DNA of 64,000 nucleotides from Rhodanobacteraceae bacterium UBA703. GTDB taxonomy: Bacteria > Pseudomonadota > Gammaproteobacteria > Xanthomonadales > Rhodanobacteraceae. Under the pieces are notes generated by a model. That model searched no databases, had not been told where the DNA came from, and was given only the letters and a program-made list of their open reading frames with translations. Shown here piece after piece: positions 35,235 to 44,185 of this stretch. Each line of letters opens with the position of its first letter. Positions within the stretch are counted from its first letter, which is position 1. A program made the translations under genes and the position numbers. The stretch lies in the NCBI GenBank assembly GCA_002297645.1, contig DBMH01000098.1, forward strand, positions 4,386 through 68,385, read 5' to 3'.

Positions 35235-35250
35235 AGCCGGCCTGCCGGCT
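35235..35250 (-). terminator. Hairpin at the 3' end of the cstA-ybdD operon
   Basis: A perfect 7-bp stem (AGCCGGC / GCCGGCT, two-base loop) abuts the ybdD stop codon. No T-tract follows in the direction of transcription, so termination strength is doubtful. Confidence 0.35.
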
Positions 35251-35483
35251 CAGCAGCATCGCCCGCCGCCGCCCTTGTAGCGTGCGGCCTGGCGTTCGTT
35301 GAAGAACTGCTCGTAGCTCGGAATCGTGCGCTCGGGATGGTGCGCGCGCAGGTGCGCGACGTAGGCGTCGTAGTCGGGAATGCTGAAGAACATGCGTCGC
35401 CCGATGCTGACGGCGCGCCGCCAGAGCGCGCGCAGGTCGCGCCCGGGCGGGGGGATGTCGGACAGGGCGCGAGCGGGCTTCAC
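35250..35483 (-). CDS. ybdD: YbdD/YjiX family small protein (DUF466)
   Basis: A 77-residue protein starting at a GTG whose last two bases and following A form the cstA stop (GTGA overlap), so it is translationally coupled to cstA. Family hallmarks are the central YDAYVAHLRAHHPE segment, YEQFFNERQAARY and a glycine/cysteine end, here KGGGGRCC. In enterobacteria this small protein is the constant companion of CstA and BtsT and supports their pyruvate or peptide uptake. The N-terminus (VKPARALSDIPPPGRD) is longer than the E. coli form. Confidence 0.88.
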   Translation of the reverse strand: MKPARALSDIPPPGRDLRALWRRAVSIGRRMFFSIPDYDAYVAHLRAHHPERTIPSYEQFFNERQAARYKGGGGRCC

Positions 35484-37561
35484 GAGGCTGCCACCGAAGC
35501 CAGCGCCACGTAGGGTTCCTCGTTCGCGCTCGGCACCGGCTTGCGGCGCGCGGCGAGCATCGTGCGCGCACCGAACAGGACGGCGGCGACGACGAGCAGC
35601 ATGAACAGTCCGGTCAGCGCGGCGTCCACCTGGTTGTTGGTGACGATGCGCTGCATTTCCACCATGGACTTGGCTGGGGCGATCAGCTGGCCCTGCGCGA
35701 TGCCGTCGGCGTACTTCGCGGCGGCCGCCGGGAAGCCGATCTTCGCGTCGAACAGCTTCTGCCAGCCCGCGGTCAGCGTGCAGATGACGAGCCAGCAGGC
35801 CGGCAGCGCGGGCACCCAGAACCAGCGCTCGCGCTTGAGCTTGACCACGACGACGGCGCACAGGATCAGCGCGATCGCGGCGAGCATCTGGTTGGCGATG
35901 CCGAACAGCGGCCACAGCGTGTTGATGCCGCCGAGCGGGTCGACCGCGCCCGAGTAGAGGAAATAGCCCCAGATCGCGACGCAGATCGCCGAGCCGATGA
36001 AGTTGGCCGCCCACGACTCGGTCTTCTGCAGCGACGGCACGGCCAGGCCCACGAGTTCCTGGATCATGAAGCGGCCGACGCGCGTGCCGGCGTCGACGGT
36101 GGTGAGGATGAACAGGGCCTCGAACAGGATCGCGTAGTGGTACCAGAACGCGAGCATGCCTTCGCCGGGCAGGATCTGGTGCAGCAACTGCGCCATGCCG
36201 ACGGCGAGCGTCGGCGCGCCGCCGGCGCGCGACAGGATCGTCGTCTCGCCGATTTCCTTTGCCGTCTGCGAGAGCTGGTCCGGCGTGACGACGAAGCCCC
36301 ACTGGCTGATCGCGGTCGCGGCAGCTTGCACGTCGGTGCCGATGATCGCGCCGGGCGCGTTCATCGCGAAGTACACGCCCGGATGCAGCGCGCACGCAGC
36401 GATCAGCGCCATGATCGCGACGAATGCCTCGGTGAGCATGCCGCCGTAGCCGACCATACGCGCCTCGCGCTCGTTGGCGAGCAGCTTCGGCGTGGTGCCC
36501 GAGGCGATGATCGAATGCCAGCCCGATACCGCGCCGCAGGCGATCGTGATGAACAGGAACGGGAACAGGTTGCCGGCGAACACCGGGCCGGTGCCGTCGA
36601 TGAACTTGGTCACGGCCGGCATCTGCAACTGCGGCATGGTGAACACGATGGCGATCGCGAGCAGCGCGATCGTGCCGATCTTGAGGAACGTGCTGAGGTA
36701 GTCGCGCGGCGCGAGCAGCAGCCACACCGGCAGCACGGAGGCGAAGAAGCCGTAGCCGATGACCAGCCACGCGAGCTGCGCGGCGTCGAAGGTGAACAAT
36801 GGCGCCCAGCTCGAATCGGCGACCTTGCCGCCGAGCCAGATCGACAGCAGCAGCAGGACCAGGCCGATGATCGACACCTCGAGCACGCGTCCGGGGCGGA
36901 GGAAGCGCAGGTACAGACCCATGAAGATCGCGATCGGGATCGTCGCGGCGACCGTGAACGTGCCCCACGGGCTGATCGCGAGCGCCTTGACCACGACCAG
37001 CGCCAGCACCGCGAGCACGATCATCATCAGCACCAGCACGCCGATCATGCAGATCACGCCCGCGGCCGGTCCGAGCTCCGCGCGCAGCATGTGGCCGAGC
37101 GAGCGGCCGTCGCGGCGCAGCGAGAGGCCGAGGATCATGAAGTCCTGCACCGCGCCGGCGAACACGACACCGAACAGGATCCACAGGGTGCCGGGCAGAT
37201 AGCCCATCTGGGCGGCGAGCACGGGGCCGACCAGCGGGCCCGCGCCGGCGATCGCGGCGAAGTGGTGGCCGTAGACGATCCACTTGTCGGTCGGCACGTA
37301 GTCGAGCCCGTCGTTGCGCAGCACCGACGGCGTCGCGCGGGTCGCGTCGAGCACGAGGACCTTCTCCGCGATCAGCTTGCTGTAGAAGCGGTAGCCGATT
37401 GCGAACACCGACAGCGCGGCGGCGAGCAGCCAGATCGCGTTGACCGGCTCGCCGCGCCGCAGCGCGACGACACCGAGGCAGATCGCGCCGACGACCGCAA
37501 CCGCGGCCCAGGTGAGTTTGGAAACAGGGCCCGGCGGGTTGCCGGCGACGGCAGTGTTCAT
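35480..37561 (-). CDS. cstA: Carbon starvation protein A, pyruvate/peptide transporter
   Basis: A membrane protein of about 693 residues with many transmembrane helices. It begins MNTAVAGNPPGPVSKLTW; an ATG four codons upstream is also possible. Characteristic CstA segments are DYVPTDKWIVYGHHFAAIAG, GAVQDFMILGLSLRRDGRSL, GAVSGWHSIIASGTTPKLL and LFILTTVDAGTRVGRFM. CstA proteins import pyruvate and are linked to peptide use under carbon starvation. The pairing with ybdD is canonical. About 350 bases of non-coding sequence upstream leave room for CRP-type control, but I recognise no operator there. Confidence 0.95.
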   Translation of the reverse strand: MNTAVAGNPPGPVSKLTWAAVAVVGAICLGVVALRRGEPVNAIWLLAAALSVFAIGYRFYSKLIAEKVLVLDATRATPSVLRNDGLDYVPTDKWIVYGHHFAAIAGAGPLVGPVLAAQMGYLPGTLWILFGVVFAGAVQDFMILGLSLRRDGRSLGHMLRAELGPAAGVICMIGVLVLMMIVLAVLALVVVKALAISPWGTFTVAATIPIAIFMGLYLRFLRPGRVLEVSIIGLVLLLLSIWLGGKVADSSWAPLFTFDAAQLAWLVIGYGFFASVLPVWLLLAPRDYLSTFLKIGTIALLAIAIVFTMPQLQMPAVTKFIDGTGPVFAGNLFPFLFITIACGAVSGWHSIIASGTTPKLLANEREARMVGYGGMLTEAFVAIMALIAACALHPGVYFAMNAPGAIIGTDVQAAATAISQWGFVVTPDQLSQTAKEIGETTILSRAGGAPTLAVGMAQLLHQILPGEGMLAFWYHYAILFEALFILTTVDAGTRVGRFMIQELVGLAVPSLQKTESWAANFIGSAICVAIWGYFLYSGAVDPLGGINTLWPLFGIANQMLAAIALILCAVVVVKLKRERWFWVPALPACWLVICTLTAGWQKLFDAKIGFPAAAAKYADGIAQGQLIAPAKSMVEMQRIVTNNQVDAALTGLFMLLVVAAVLFGARTMLAARRKPVPSANEEPYVALASVAAS

Positions 37562-37573
37562 GGACGGCTCCAT

Positions 37574-37922
37574 GCGGCAAAGGGTTGCCTTGGAAGCGTG
37601 GGCTTTTGGATACGGTCGGTCAATGCGCGGGCGGACCTGCTCGCGTACGACTTTGGTCGATGGCCTCGTCGCACGATGTGGCGTACCGCCTGCGGATCAC
37701 GATGAGGCCGTCTCGGAAAGCCCTCCCGGGGAGAGTCCATCCACGGCCGACGGACCGCGTGCCTTGGGCGCCCTCGTCTCCGCGCGAACAGCCCTGCGAG
37801 CGAAGCGCGATGTCTTCGCAGCCGGCGTTCATCCTCGGATGTTCCGGCACAGGGCGACGAGTCGTCCCGTCAGGGTCCCTCAGTGGCTGGGGCAAGCGGA
37901 CGGCGCGAGTGGCGCAGAGCGG
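37574..37922. other. 349-base gap upstream of cstA and downstream of corA
   Basis: It lies upstream of cstA and past the 3' end of corA. It should hold the cstA promoter and leader. I see no gene, tRNA or clear promoter hexamers; short ORFs on both strands look like GC-driven noise. Confidence 0.4.
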
Positions 37923-38942
37923 CTACAGCCACTTCGCCCGCTTGAGCACGACGTACAGCACCGCGCAGATGCCGAGGGTGACGCCGATGAGCGTGGGATA
38001 GGCGCCGCTGCGGCCCAGCTCCGGCATGTCGTGGAAGTTCATGCCGTACCAGCTCGCGATCAGCGTGGGCGCGGCGAGCAGTGCGGCCCAGCCGGCGAGG
38101 CGCTTGACGACCTCGTTCTGCGCGACGCCGACGAGCGCCAGGTTGACGCTGATCGCCGCGGTCAGCATCTCGCGCATCGTGTCGGTCGATTCGTTGATGC
38201 GCGCGGCGTGGTCGTAGACGTCGCGGAAGTACGGTCTCACCTCGTCGCGAACCAGGGTCGGATACTGCCGCACGAGCTGGTTGACGATGTCCTGGATCGG
38301 CGCGATCGCCAGCCGCAGCGAGACCAGTTCCTTCTTGAGGTCGTACAGGCGGCGGATCGTCTCGCGCTTGAACGTGTCCTCGAACACTTCCTCCTCAAGT
38401 TCCTGCAGTTCCTCGCGGAACTCGCGCACGATCGGGAAGAAGTTGTCGACGATGAAGTCGAGCACGGCGTAGAGCGAGTAGCTCGGGCCGAGCGCCAGCA
38501 GTTCCGGCGTCTGCTCGCAGCCGCGCCGCGCGGTCGCGTACGACAGCGACGCGCCGTGGCGCACGGTCACGATGTAGCGCTTGCCGAGGAAGACGTGCGT
38601 CTCGCCGAAGGCGATCTTGCCGTTCACCGTCTGCGCGGTGTGCGTCACGATGAACAGCGAATCGCCGTAGACCTCGATCTTGGCGCGCTGGTGCGCCTTG
38701 TGCGCGTCCTCGACCGCGAGTTCGTGCAGGCCGAATTCCTCCTGCAGCGTTTCCAGCAGTTCCTCGGTCGGCTCGCGCAGGCCGACCCAGACCCACTGGT
38801 CCGGCGTTTCGAGGACGTCGCTGATCTCGTCGATCGTGATGTCGCGCAGCTTCTGCCCGTCGGCGGAATAGGCGACGCAGTTGACGACCATCGGATCCTT
38901 GCAGCTCGGATCGGTCGGCAGGTTGGTCGAGAGTTGGCCCAT
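37923..38942 (-). CDS. corA: CorA-family magnesium/cobalt transporter
   Basis: A 339-residue inner-membrane divalent-cation channel. The large N-terminal cytoplasmic domain includes the long-helix region (REFREELQELEEEVFEDTFK). It ends in two membrane helices joined by the signature loop YGMNFHDMPEL with the GMN selectivity motif, then a basic tail (LKRAKWL). The start is the ATG opening MGQLSTNLPTDPSC; upstream in-frame codons are low-complexity. It is separated by 43 bases from the DUF4105 gene. CorC, encoded two genes upstream, is also a magnesium/cobalt-handling protein, so divalent-cation transport is a shared theme of this stretch. Confidence 0.95.
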   Translation of the reverse strand: MGQLSTNLPTDPSCKDPMVVNCVAYSADGQKLRDITIDEISDVLETPDQWVWVGLREPTEELLETLQEEFGLHELAVEDAHKAHQRAKIEVYGDSLFIVTHTAQTVNGKIAFGETHVFLGKRYIVTVRHGASLSYATARRGCEQTPELLALGPSYSLYAVLDFIVDNFFPIVREFREELQELEEEVFEDTFKRETIRRLYDLKKELVSLRLAIAPIQDIVNQLVRQYPTLVRDEVRPYFRDVYDHAARINESTDTMREMLTAAISVNLALVGVAQNEVVKRLAGWAALLAAPTLIASWYGMNFHDMPELGRSGAYPTLIGVTLGICAVLYVVLKRAKWL

Positions 38943-38985
38943 GCGCGGATGATGCCGTTTCCTGCGGGATCGCGGCAATCGCGGG

Positions 38986-40296
38986 TCAGGCCGCGCGCTT
39001 CCTCGACAGCGCCAGCGCCAGCGCGAGATGCAGCGGCAGGAACAGCACGATCCAGTGCAGGTTCGCCTGCACGAACCACGGCAGGATCTTCGAGAACAGC
39101 GCGAACGCGGCGCCCGTCACGACCAGCCAGGCGATCGCCAGCACCCAAGGCGGGGCGGGGCGACGCGAGCGGAACCAGGCCGGCACCAGCAGCAGGCACA
39201 GCGGACTCAGCAGCAGCAGGTTCTCGTTCCGCCACGCGGCCAGATGGTCGCTGCCGAACCAGAGGAACAGCAGGGCGAGCCCGCCGATTCCGCACACGAG
39301 GTGGAACGACGTCGCGAAGACCGCCAGCGCGATGCGGGCGGCACGCGCGCGCCGGCGCGACAGCCACAGCAGGGCGAACGCGAGTCCCGTGCCGAGGAAG
39401 AGGAACGGCCAGCGCAGGTCGGGCGGCAGTGCGGGCGGCTCCTGCACTTCGCCTTTCGCCAGCACGCGGGTGTCCACGAGCAGCGGCTTCGTGCCGCCGC
39501 CGGAGTCCGCGACCTGCGCTCCATCGACCACGTGGCGCAGCGTCTCCGGGACGAAACTCTCCTGCCAGTAGTCGAGGCGCTGGTCGGCGAACGGGCCGAG
39601 GCCGAGGTCGATCAGCAGCATCAGCCACGGTTCGGGAGCCATCAGCCGCAGCGCGTCGAGCCGGTAGGTGTAGCCGCGCGAACGCCCTTCGGTCTGGGCG
39701 TGCAGCGCGCCGCCGAGCGCGCGGTCGAGCGCGTCGCGCACGCGCGTGGAGCAGTTCGCGGTGAAGTAGTCGTAGCGGTACAGCGCGTTCTCGGGGCGCG
39801 CGTTCCATTCGAGGAAGCGTACGAGTTCGTCGGCCTGTTGCGGTGACAGGTTCAGGCGTTGTTCGACGATTTCGCGGCGTTCGGCCCGGTACATCGCGAG
39901 GTCGTCGGCGAGGTCGCCGCCGAGGATGCGGTAGCGCATGTGGCCGCGCGCGAAATTGGCGAGGAAGTCGCCCTCGTCGAAATCGAAGATGCCGTAGTTG
40001 TAGGCGACCGCCTCGCCCGTGGTCTCGTCGCGCACGACGATCGCGTTGTGGCCGAAGCGTTCGAAGAAGAGTTCGCCCGGGCCGACCGTCAGCAGGCTGA
40101 TGGAGGGCAGGGGGCGGGAATCGGGGATCGGGGATTCGGCGGGAGCCGGATCGTCCAGCGCCTGTGCGCTCGCTTCGGTCGCGCAGGCCGCGACAAAGCA
40201 GAAGGCGAGCAGGCAGGCCCCAGCGACCCGGCCGAAAAAGCCCTGCTTCGCCCAATCCCGGATTCCGAATCCCGAGTCCCGGCTTCTAGGCTTCAT
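38986..40296 (-). CDS. DUF4105 membrane protein with signal peptide
   Basis: A 436-residue exported protein. After a signal region (GACLLAFCFVAACATEASA), residues about 60-270 carry the DUF4105 domain: ISLLTVGPGELFFERFGHNA, YNYGIFDFDEGDF, and YRYDYFTANCSTRVRD with the N-C-S-T motif that recalls NlpC/P60-like cysteine sites. The C-terminal third has four or five hydrophobic helices and ends LSRKRAA. The first residues (MKPRSRDSGFGIRDW) are encoded by a GGGATTCGGGA-type dispersed repeat, so the true start may be further in. It overlaps corC by 11 bases and is part of the ybeZ-ybeY-corC run. Function unknown; an enzymatic outer domain is a guess. Confidence 0.82.
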   Translation of the reverse strand: MKPRSRDSGFGIRDWAKQGFFGRVAGACLLAFCFVAACATEASAQALDDPAPAESPIPDSRPLPSISLLTVGPGELFFERFGHNAIVVRDETTGEAVAYNYGIFDFDEGDFLANFARGHMRYRILGGDLADDLAMYRAERREIVEQRLNLSPQQADELVRFLEWNARPENALYRYDYFTANCSTRVRDALDRALGGALHAQTEGRSRGYTYRLDALRLMAPEPWLMLLIDLGLGPFADQRLDYWQESFVPETLRHVVDGAQVADSGGGTKPLLVDTRVLAKGEVQEPPALPPDLRWPFLFLGTGLAFALLWLSRRRARAARIALAVFATSFHLVCGIGGLALLFLWFGSDHLAAWRNENLLLLSPLCLLLVPAWFRSRRPAPPWVLAIAWLVVTGAAFALFSKILPWFVQANLHWIVLFLPLHLALALALSRKRAA

Positions 40297-41128
40297 GCAC
40301 GCGCACTGAGAACTGCAGGACGCGACGCGCGTCGGCCTTGGTCGCCTGGAAGTGGAAGCCGCCGAAGACGGCTTCCTCGCCGACCTCGGGGAGATGGCCG
40401 ATCTCGGTGGTGACCATGCCGCCGATGGTGTCGAACTGGTCGTCGCTGAAATCGCAGCCGAAGCGCTCGTTGAACTCGGCGATCGGCGTCAGCGCGTTGA
40501 CGAGGAACTCGCCGTTGGCGCCGGCCTGGATCAGCGTGTGCTCGTCGTCGTCGTCGTCGTGCTCGTCGTCGATGTCGCCGACGATCTGTTCCAGCACGTC
40601 CTCGATCGTGACGAGGCCGGCGACGCCGCCGTATTCGTCGACGACGATGGCCATGTGGTTGCGCGAGAGGCGGAATTCCTTGAGCAGGATGTTGAGGCGC
40701 TTGGATTCCGGGATCATCGTCGCAGGACGCAGCAGCGGGCGGATCTGCTGCGCGGCGCCGTCGCGCATGCAGCGCAGCAGGTCCTTCGCGAGCAGGATGC
40801 CGATGATCTCGTCCTTGTCGCCGGCATGCACCGGGAAGCGCGAGTGGCCGGACTCGATGACGGTTTCCAGCACCTGCGGGAGTTGCGCGTCGACCGGCAG
40901 GGACACCATCTGCGCGCGCGGGATCATGACGTCGGCGACGGTGAGGTCGGCGACCTCGATGGCGCCTTCGACCATCGAGAGCGTGTCGTTGGAAAGCAGG
41001 CCGTTGGCCTTGGCGTGGCGCAGTTCCTCGATCAGTTCCTCGCGGCTCTGCGGTTCACCCGAGAGCGCCTGCGTGATGCGCTCGAACCACGATCGTGGCG
41101 GGGGTGTACTGTGCGGGTCCTCGCTCAT
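40286..41128 (-). CDS. corC: CorC-type magnesium/cobalt efflux protein with CBS pair
   Basis: A 280-residue cytoplasmic protein. Residues about 66-190 hold two CBS domains (VADVMIPRAQMVSLPVD, IGILLAKDLLRCM; NHMAIVVDEYGGVAGLVTIE, DVLEQIVGDIDDE). Residues about 205-278 form the CorC/HlyC transporter-associated domain (GEFLVNALTPIAEFNERFG, TIGGMVTTEIGHLPEVGE). No DUF21 membrane part is present, so this is the short CorC form. An acidic DDEHDDDDDEH stretch links the two parts. The ybeZ-ybeY-corC order is the conserved gammaproteobacterial arrangement, but lnt, which usually follows, is replaced by the DUF4105 gene. Confidence 0.94.
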   Translation of the reverse strand: MSEDPHSTPPPRSWFERITQALSGEPQSREELIEELRHAKANGLLSNDTLSMVEGAIEVADLTVADVMIPRAQMVSLPVDAQLPQVLETVIESGHSRFPVHAGDKDEIIGILLAKDLLRCMRDGAAQQIRPLLRPATMIPESKRLNILLKEFRLSRNHMAIVVDEYGGVAGLVTIEDVLEQIVGDIDDEHDDDDDEHTLIQAGANGEFLVNALTPIAEFNERFGCDFSDDQFDTIGGMVTTEIGHLPEVGEEAVFGGFHFQATKADARRVLQFSVRVHEA

Positions 41129-41232
41129 CTTCTACGGCAACAGGCCCATCGGGGCGGGGCGGCAGTGTAGCAAATGCGGGTTGCGGGCAAGATGACGCTC
41201 CGGAAAGGCGGATTTCGTCCCGCGAAGGCCGT

Positions 41233-41739
41233 TCATGCGTAGGGATCGGCGATGCCGAGCGACGCCAGCACGGCGCGTTCCAGCGCCTCCATGCGGTCGG
41301 CGTCGGCGTCGTCCTCGTGGTCGTAGCCGAGCAGGTGGAGGGCGCCGTGGATCGTCATGTGCGCATAGTGGTCGCGCGGATCCTTGCCCTGCTCGCGCGC
41401 CTCGCGCGCGACGACCGGCGCGCAGATCACGAGGTCGCCGAGCAGGCCGGAGTGCTCGCCCGGAGCGGCCTCGTAGGGAAAGCTGAGCACGTTCGTCGCG
41501 TAGTCCCGGCCACGGAACTGGCGGTTGTAGCGACGTCCCGCCGTGGTGCCGACGATCAGGATGTTGAGTTCGGTCCAGCTCCGCAGGCGCTGCAGTTCCG
41601 GAATCGCCGCCAACCAGCGCTCGAAACTGCGGAGCATCGGAACGCCCTTGCGCCCGGCTTCGTTCTTCAGCCACAGGCACAGTTTCGGCGCCGTCTTCCT
41701 CGCGGCGGGGCGCTTGCGCGGGGCGCGCTCAGCGGCCAT
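41233..41739 (-). CDS. ybeY: Endoribonuclease YbeY (16S rRNA maturation)
   Basis: A 168-residue zinc metalloenzyme needed for 16S rRNA 3'-end maturation and 70S quality control. The metal site H-x3-H-x5-H is intact in HGALHLLGYDHEDDADADRM. TNVLSFPYE and LLGDLVICAPVV are also family-typical. The N-terminus has about 20 extra basic residues (MAAERAPRKRPAARKT), so translation may really begin further in. It overlaps the upstream ybeZ gene by 11 bases. Confidence 0.94.
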   Translation of the reverse strand: MAAERAPRKRPAARKTAPKLCLWLKNEAGRKGVPMLRSFERWLAAIPELQRLRSWTELNILIVGTTAGRRYNRQFRGRDYATNVLSFPYEAAPGEHSGLLGDLVICAPVVAREAREQGKDPRDHYAHMTIHGALHLLGYDHEDDADADRMEALERAVLASLGIADPYA

Positions 41740-42718
41740 CCGGCTTCGCCGCCCCTTCAGCGTCGCGGCGCTCGTAGGCGTGCACGATGCGCTGCACCAG
41801 CGGATGGCGCACGACGTCCTTCGCGGTGAAGAACGTGAAGCTCACGCCGTCGACGTCGCGCAGCACCTCGATCGCGTCGCGCAGGCCGGATTTCACGTGC
41901 TTCGGCAGGTCGGTCTGCGTCGGGTCGCCGGTGACGACCGCGACCGAGCCGAAGCCGATGCGCGTGAGGAACATCTTCATCTGCTCGACCGTTGTGTTCT
42001 GCGCCTCGTCGAGGATCACGAACGAATCGTTCAGCGTGCGGCCGCGCATGTAGGCGAGTGGCGCGATCTCGATCACGTTGCGTTCGATCAGCTTCATCAC
42101 GCGCTCGATGCCGAGCATCTCGTACAGCGCGTCGTACAGGGGGCGCAGGTACGGATCGACCTTCTGCGTCAGGTCGCCGGGCAGGAAGCCGAGTTTCTCC
42201 CCGGCCTCGACCGCGGGCCGCACCAGGATCAGGCGCTGCACGCGGTTGTCGTTGAGGGCGTCGACCGCCATCGCGACGGCGAGGTAGGTCTTGCCGGTAC
42301 CCGCGGGGCCGATGCCGAAGTTGATGTCGTGGGTGGCGATCGCGTGCAGGTAGCGCGTCTGGTTCGCGCCGCGGCCGCGTACGGTGCCGCGCTTGGTCTT
42401 GACCGCGACCTCGTGTGCGCCTTCCGCCGCGCGCACGCCGGCCGCTCCGGCGCCGGCTTCCGAGAGGTGCAGGTTGACCTGCGTGCTGCCGAGGATCTCG
42501 CTCTCGGTGGCGGCGTAGAGCTCGCGCAGCACGCGTTCGCCGAGCTTCACCGCGTCCTCGCTGCCGCTCACGCGGAACACGTTGCCGCGATTGGCGACCT
42601 CGACGCCGAGGCGCAGTTCGATCTGGCGCAGGTGCTCGTCGAACGGACCGGCGAGATTGGCGAGGCGCTCGCCGTCGGCGGGTTCGAGCGTGAAATCGTG
42701 GTGCGTGGTCTTCGTCAT
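41729..42718 (-). CDS. ybeZ: PhoH-like ATPase YbeZ
   Basis: A 329-residue P-loop ATPase. An N-terminal KH-like region (IELRLGVEVANRGNVFRVSG) is followed by the PhoH domain with Walker A GPAGTGKTYLAV, Walker B SFVILDEAQNTT and the sensor-like VVTGDPTQTDLP. It partners YbeY in RNA metabolism, and their genes overlap here. Length and motif order match the family. Confidence 0.95.
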   Translation of the reverse strand: MTKTTHHDFTLEPADGERLANLAGPFDEHLRQIELRLGVEVANRGNVFRVSGSEDAVKLGERVLRELYAATESEILGSTQVNLHLSEAGAGAAGVRAAEGAHEVAVKTKRGTVRGRGANQTRYLHAIATHDINFGIGPAGTGKTYLAVAMAVDALNDNRVQRLILVRPAVEAGEKLGFLPGDLTQKVDPYLRPLYDALYEMLGIERVMKLIERNVIEIAPLAYMRGRTLNDSFVILDEAQNTTVEQMKMFLTRIGFGSVAVVTGDPTQTDLPKHVKSGLRDAIEVLRDVDGVSFTFFTAKDVVRHPLVQRIVHAYERRDAEGAAKPDGR

Positions 42719-42769
42719 AGGCGCGCGAGGGTAGCGCCGGGACTGCGGCGAAACCAGTCCGTGCCGGCG

Positions 42770-43843
42770 TCAGGTGGCGACGTCGCGCTGGAAGCGCCGG
42801 ATCCAGTCGTCGAACGCGTCGACCGCCGTGGCCGGCGGCGCGGCTGCCGGATGCCGGGCAGCAGCGCGCCCGCCGGCACGGACGTCGCCGGGCGTCGCCC
42901 CGTAGCGCTGGCGGAACGCGCGGCTGAAATGCGCCTCGCTGACGAAACCGTGCGCATACGCGATTTCCGAGATCAGCCGGCGGTCGCGCGGGTTCTCCAG
43001 CGCCTGCCGGCAGCGCTCGAGGCGGCGCACGAGCACGTAGTGCGCCACGCCGCCGCTCGCCTCGAACAGGCGATAGAGGCTGGCACGCGAGACCGCGGCG
43101 GCGGCACGGACGTCCTCCGGCGAAAGCCGCGAGCGATGCAGGTGAGCGTCGATGTAGCGGCGGGCGCGGTCCAGAGCGAGTTCCTGCTGCGAGGTGCGCG
43201 TCGCGTCGTTGTGCAGGTCGGGCCGGGCCAGGCCGGCGAGCAACTCGACCATCGCGCGCACGACGATCGGTGCGTCGCCGGACGGCAACGCGGGCAGTCG
43301 CCGCCGCAGTGCGAGGAGATGGTCGGCATAGAGCGCGGCCGCTGTGCCGCGCAGCACGTGGCCGTGCAGGTCGTCGGTCGGCAGCAGCGGTTCGAGCAGG
43401 TGGCGCGGAACCAGCAACGCCAGCGTGTCCGAGGCTCGCGCCTGCGTCGCGAGCGGCTTGGCCAGATCGAACAGGCTGATTTCGCCCGGAGCCAGGTCGA
43501 GCGGACGGGAACCGGCCTCGCCGCGATAGCCGCCGCTGCGATAGAGGTGGACCACGAAATGGTCCATGTCGTCGCGTCGGGCCATTTGCGGCGTGCGCGC
43601 AAAGCGCTGCGCGCCGAACGCGAAGCGGCTGAACAGGATGTCCCCGAGGTCGAAGGCTTCCACTTCCGCCTCGAACGCGGCATCGGCTTCGCGCGAGGCA
43701 TCGAAGACCACCGAGATCGCCTCGTGCCAGACGTCGAACGCATCCGTCGGGGACAAGCCGGCGGTGGAGAAGCGCGTGTACGGCAGGCTGCCTTGTGCCG
43801 GGGCGGGCATCGGCTCCGTCATGGGCACGATTTCCCGATCCAT
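42770..43843 (-). CDS. AraC-family transcriptional regulator
   Basis: A regulator of about 357 residues. The N-terminal two thirds resemble the AraC-binding-like domain (sensor with FDVWHEAISVVFDAS, HFVVHLYRSGGYRGEAG). The C-terminus carries two helix-turn-helix units: DVRAAAAVSRASLYRLFEAS and ISEIAYAHGFVSEAHFSRAF, then RQRYGATPGDVRAG. I chose the ATG opening MDREIVPMTEP; the second ATG seven codons later is as likely. It is divergent from the giant kelch/Ig gene over a 342-base gap and may control it. The ligand is unknown. Confidence 0.9.
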   Translation of the reverse strand: MDREIVPMTEPMPAPAQGSLPYTRFSTAGLSPTDAFDVWHEAISVVFDASREADAAFEAEVEAFDLGDILFSRFAFGAQRFARTPQMARRDDMDHFVVHLYRSGGYRGEAGSRPLDLAPGEISLFDLAKPLATQARASDTLALLVPRHLLEPLLPTDDLHGHVLRGTAAALYADHLLALRRRLPALPSGDAPIVVRAMVELLAGLARPDLHNDATRTSQQELALDRARRYIDAHLHRSRLSPEDVRAAAAVSRASLYRLFEASGGVAHYVLVRRLERCRQALENPRDRRLISEIAYAHGFVSEAHFSRAFRQRYGATPGDVRAGGRAAARHPAAAPPATAVDAFDDWIRRFQRDVAT

Positions 43844-44185
43844 GGGATGTCGGCGAATCGCGAGGCGGTCGCGGCGGCGCGCGCGCGGCTGGCATGAACG
43901 CGGCGCGATGCGCGGTTCATTGGCGTGATCCTCTCCTGTGTTCCTGCCGGGACGGGCGGTCAACGACCTGAGACGCCGGGTCAATCGGTGCCGCCGATGC
44001 ACCGCCGATAATACGCGTCGCAGCCGCATCGGCGCAGCGGGACTCCGCGCGCGCCGCCGTCACAGGGGAATCCGCGAAGGATCGGGCCGCGCCTCTGGCG
44101 CGGCGACGGGCGCGCGCGCGTCGAGATCCGTGGGTTCCGTCCGCGCCGATGCGGCAGCGCCGTTCCACGACAGAGAAATTCCGCC
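43844..44185. other. 342-base divergent intergenic region
   Basis: This gap separates the AraC-family gene and the kelch/Ig gene, which point away from each other, so it must hold both promoters. A GATAAT hexamer at 44007 is the only good -10-like element towards the kelch/Ig gene, but no -35 at proper spacing is obvious. No small gene was recognised. Confidence 0.4.
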
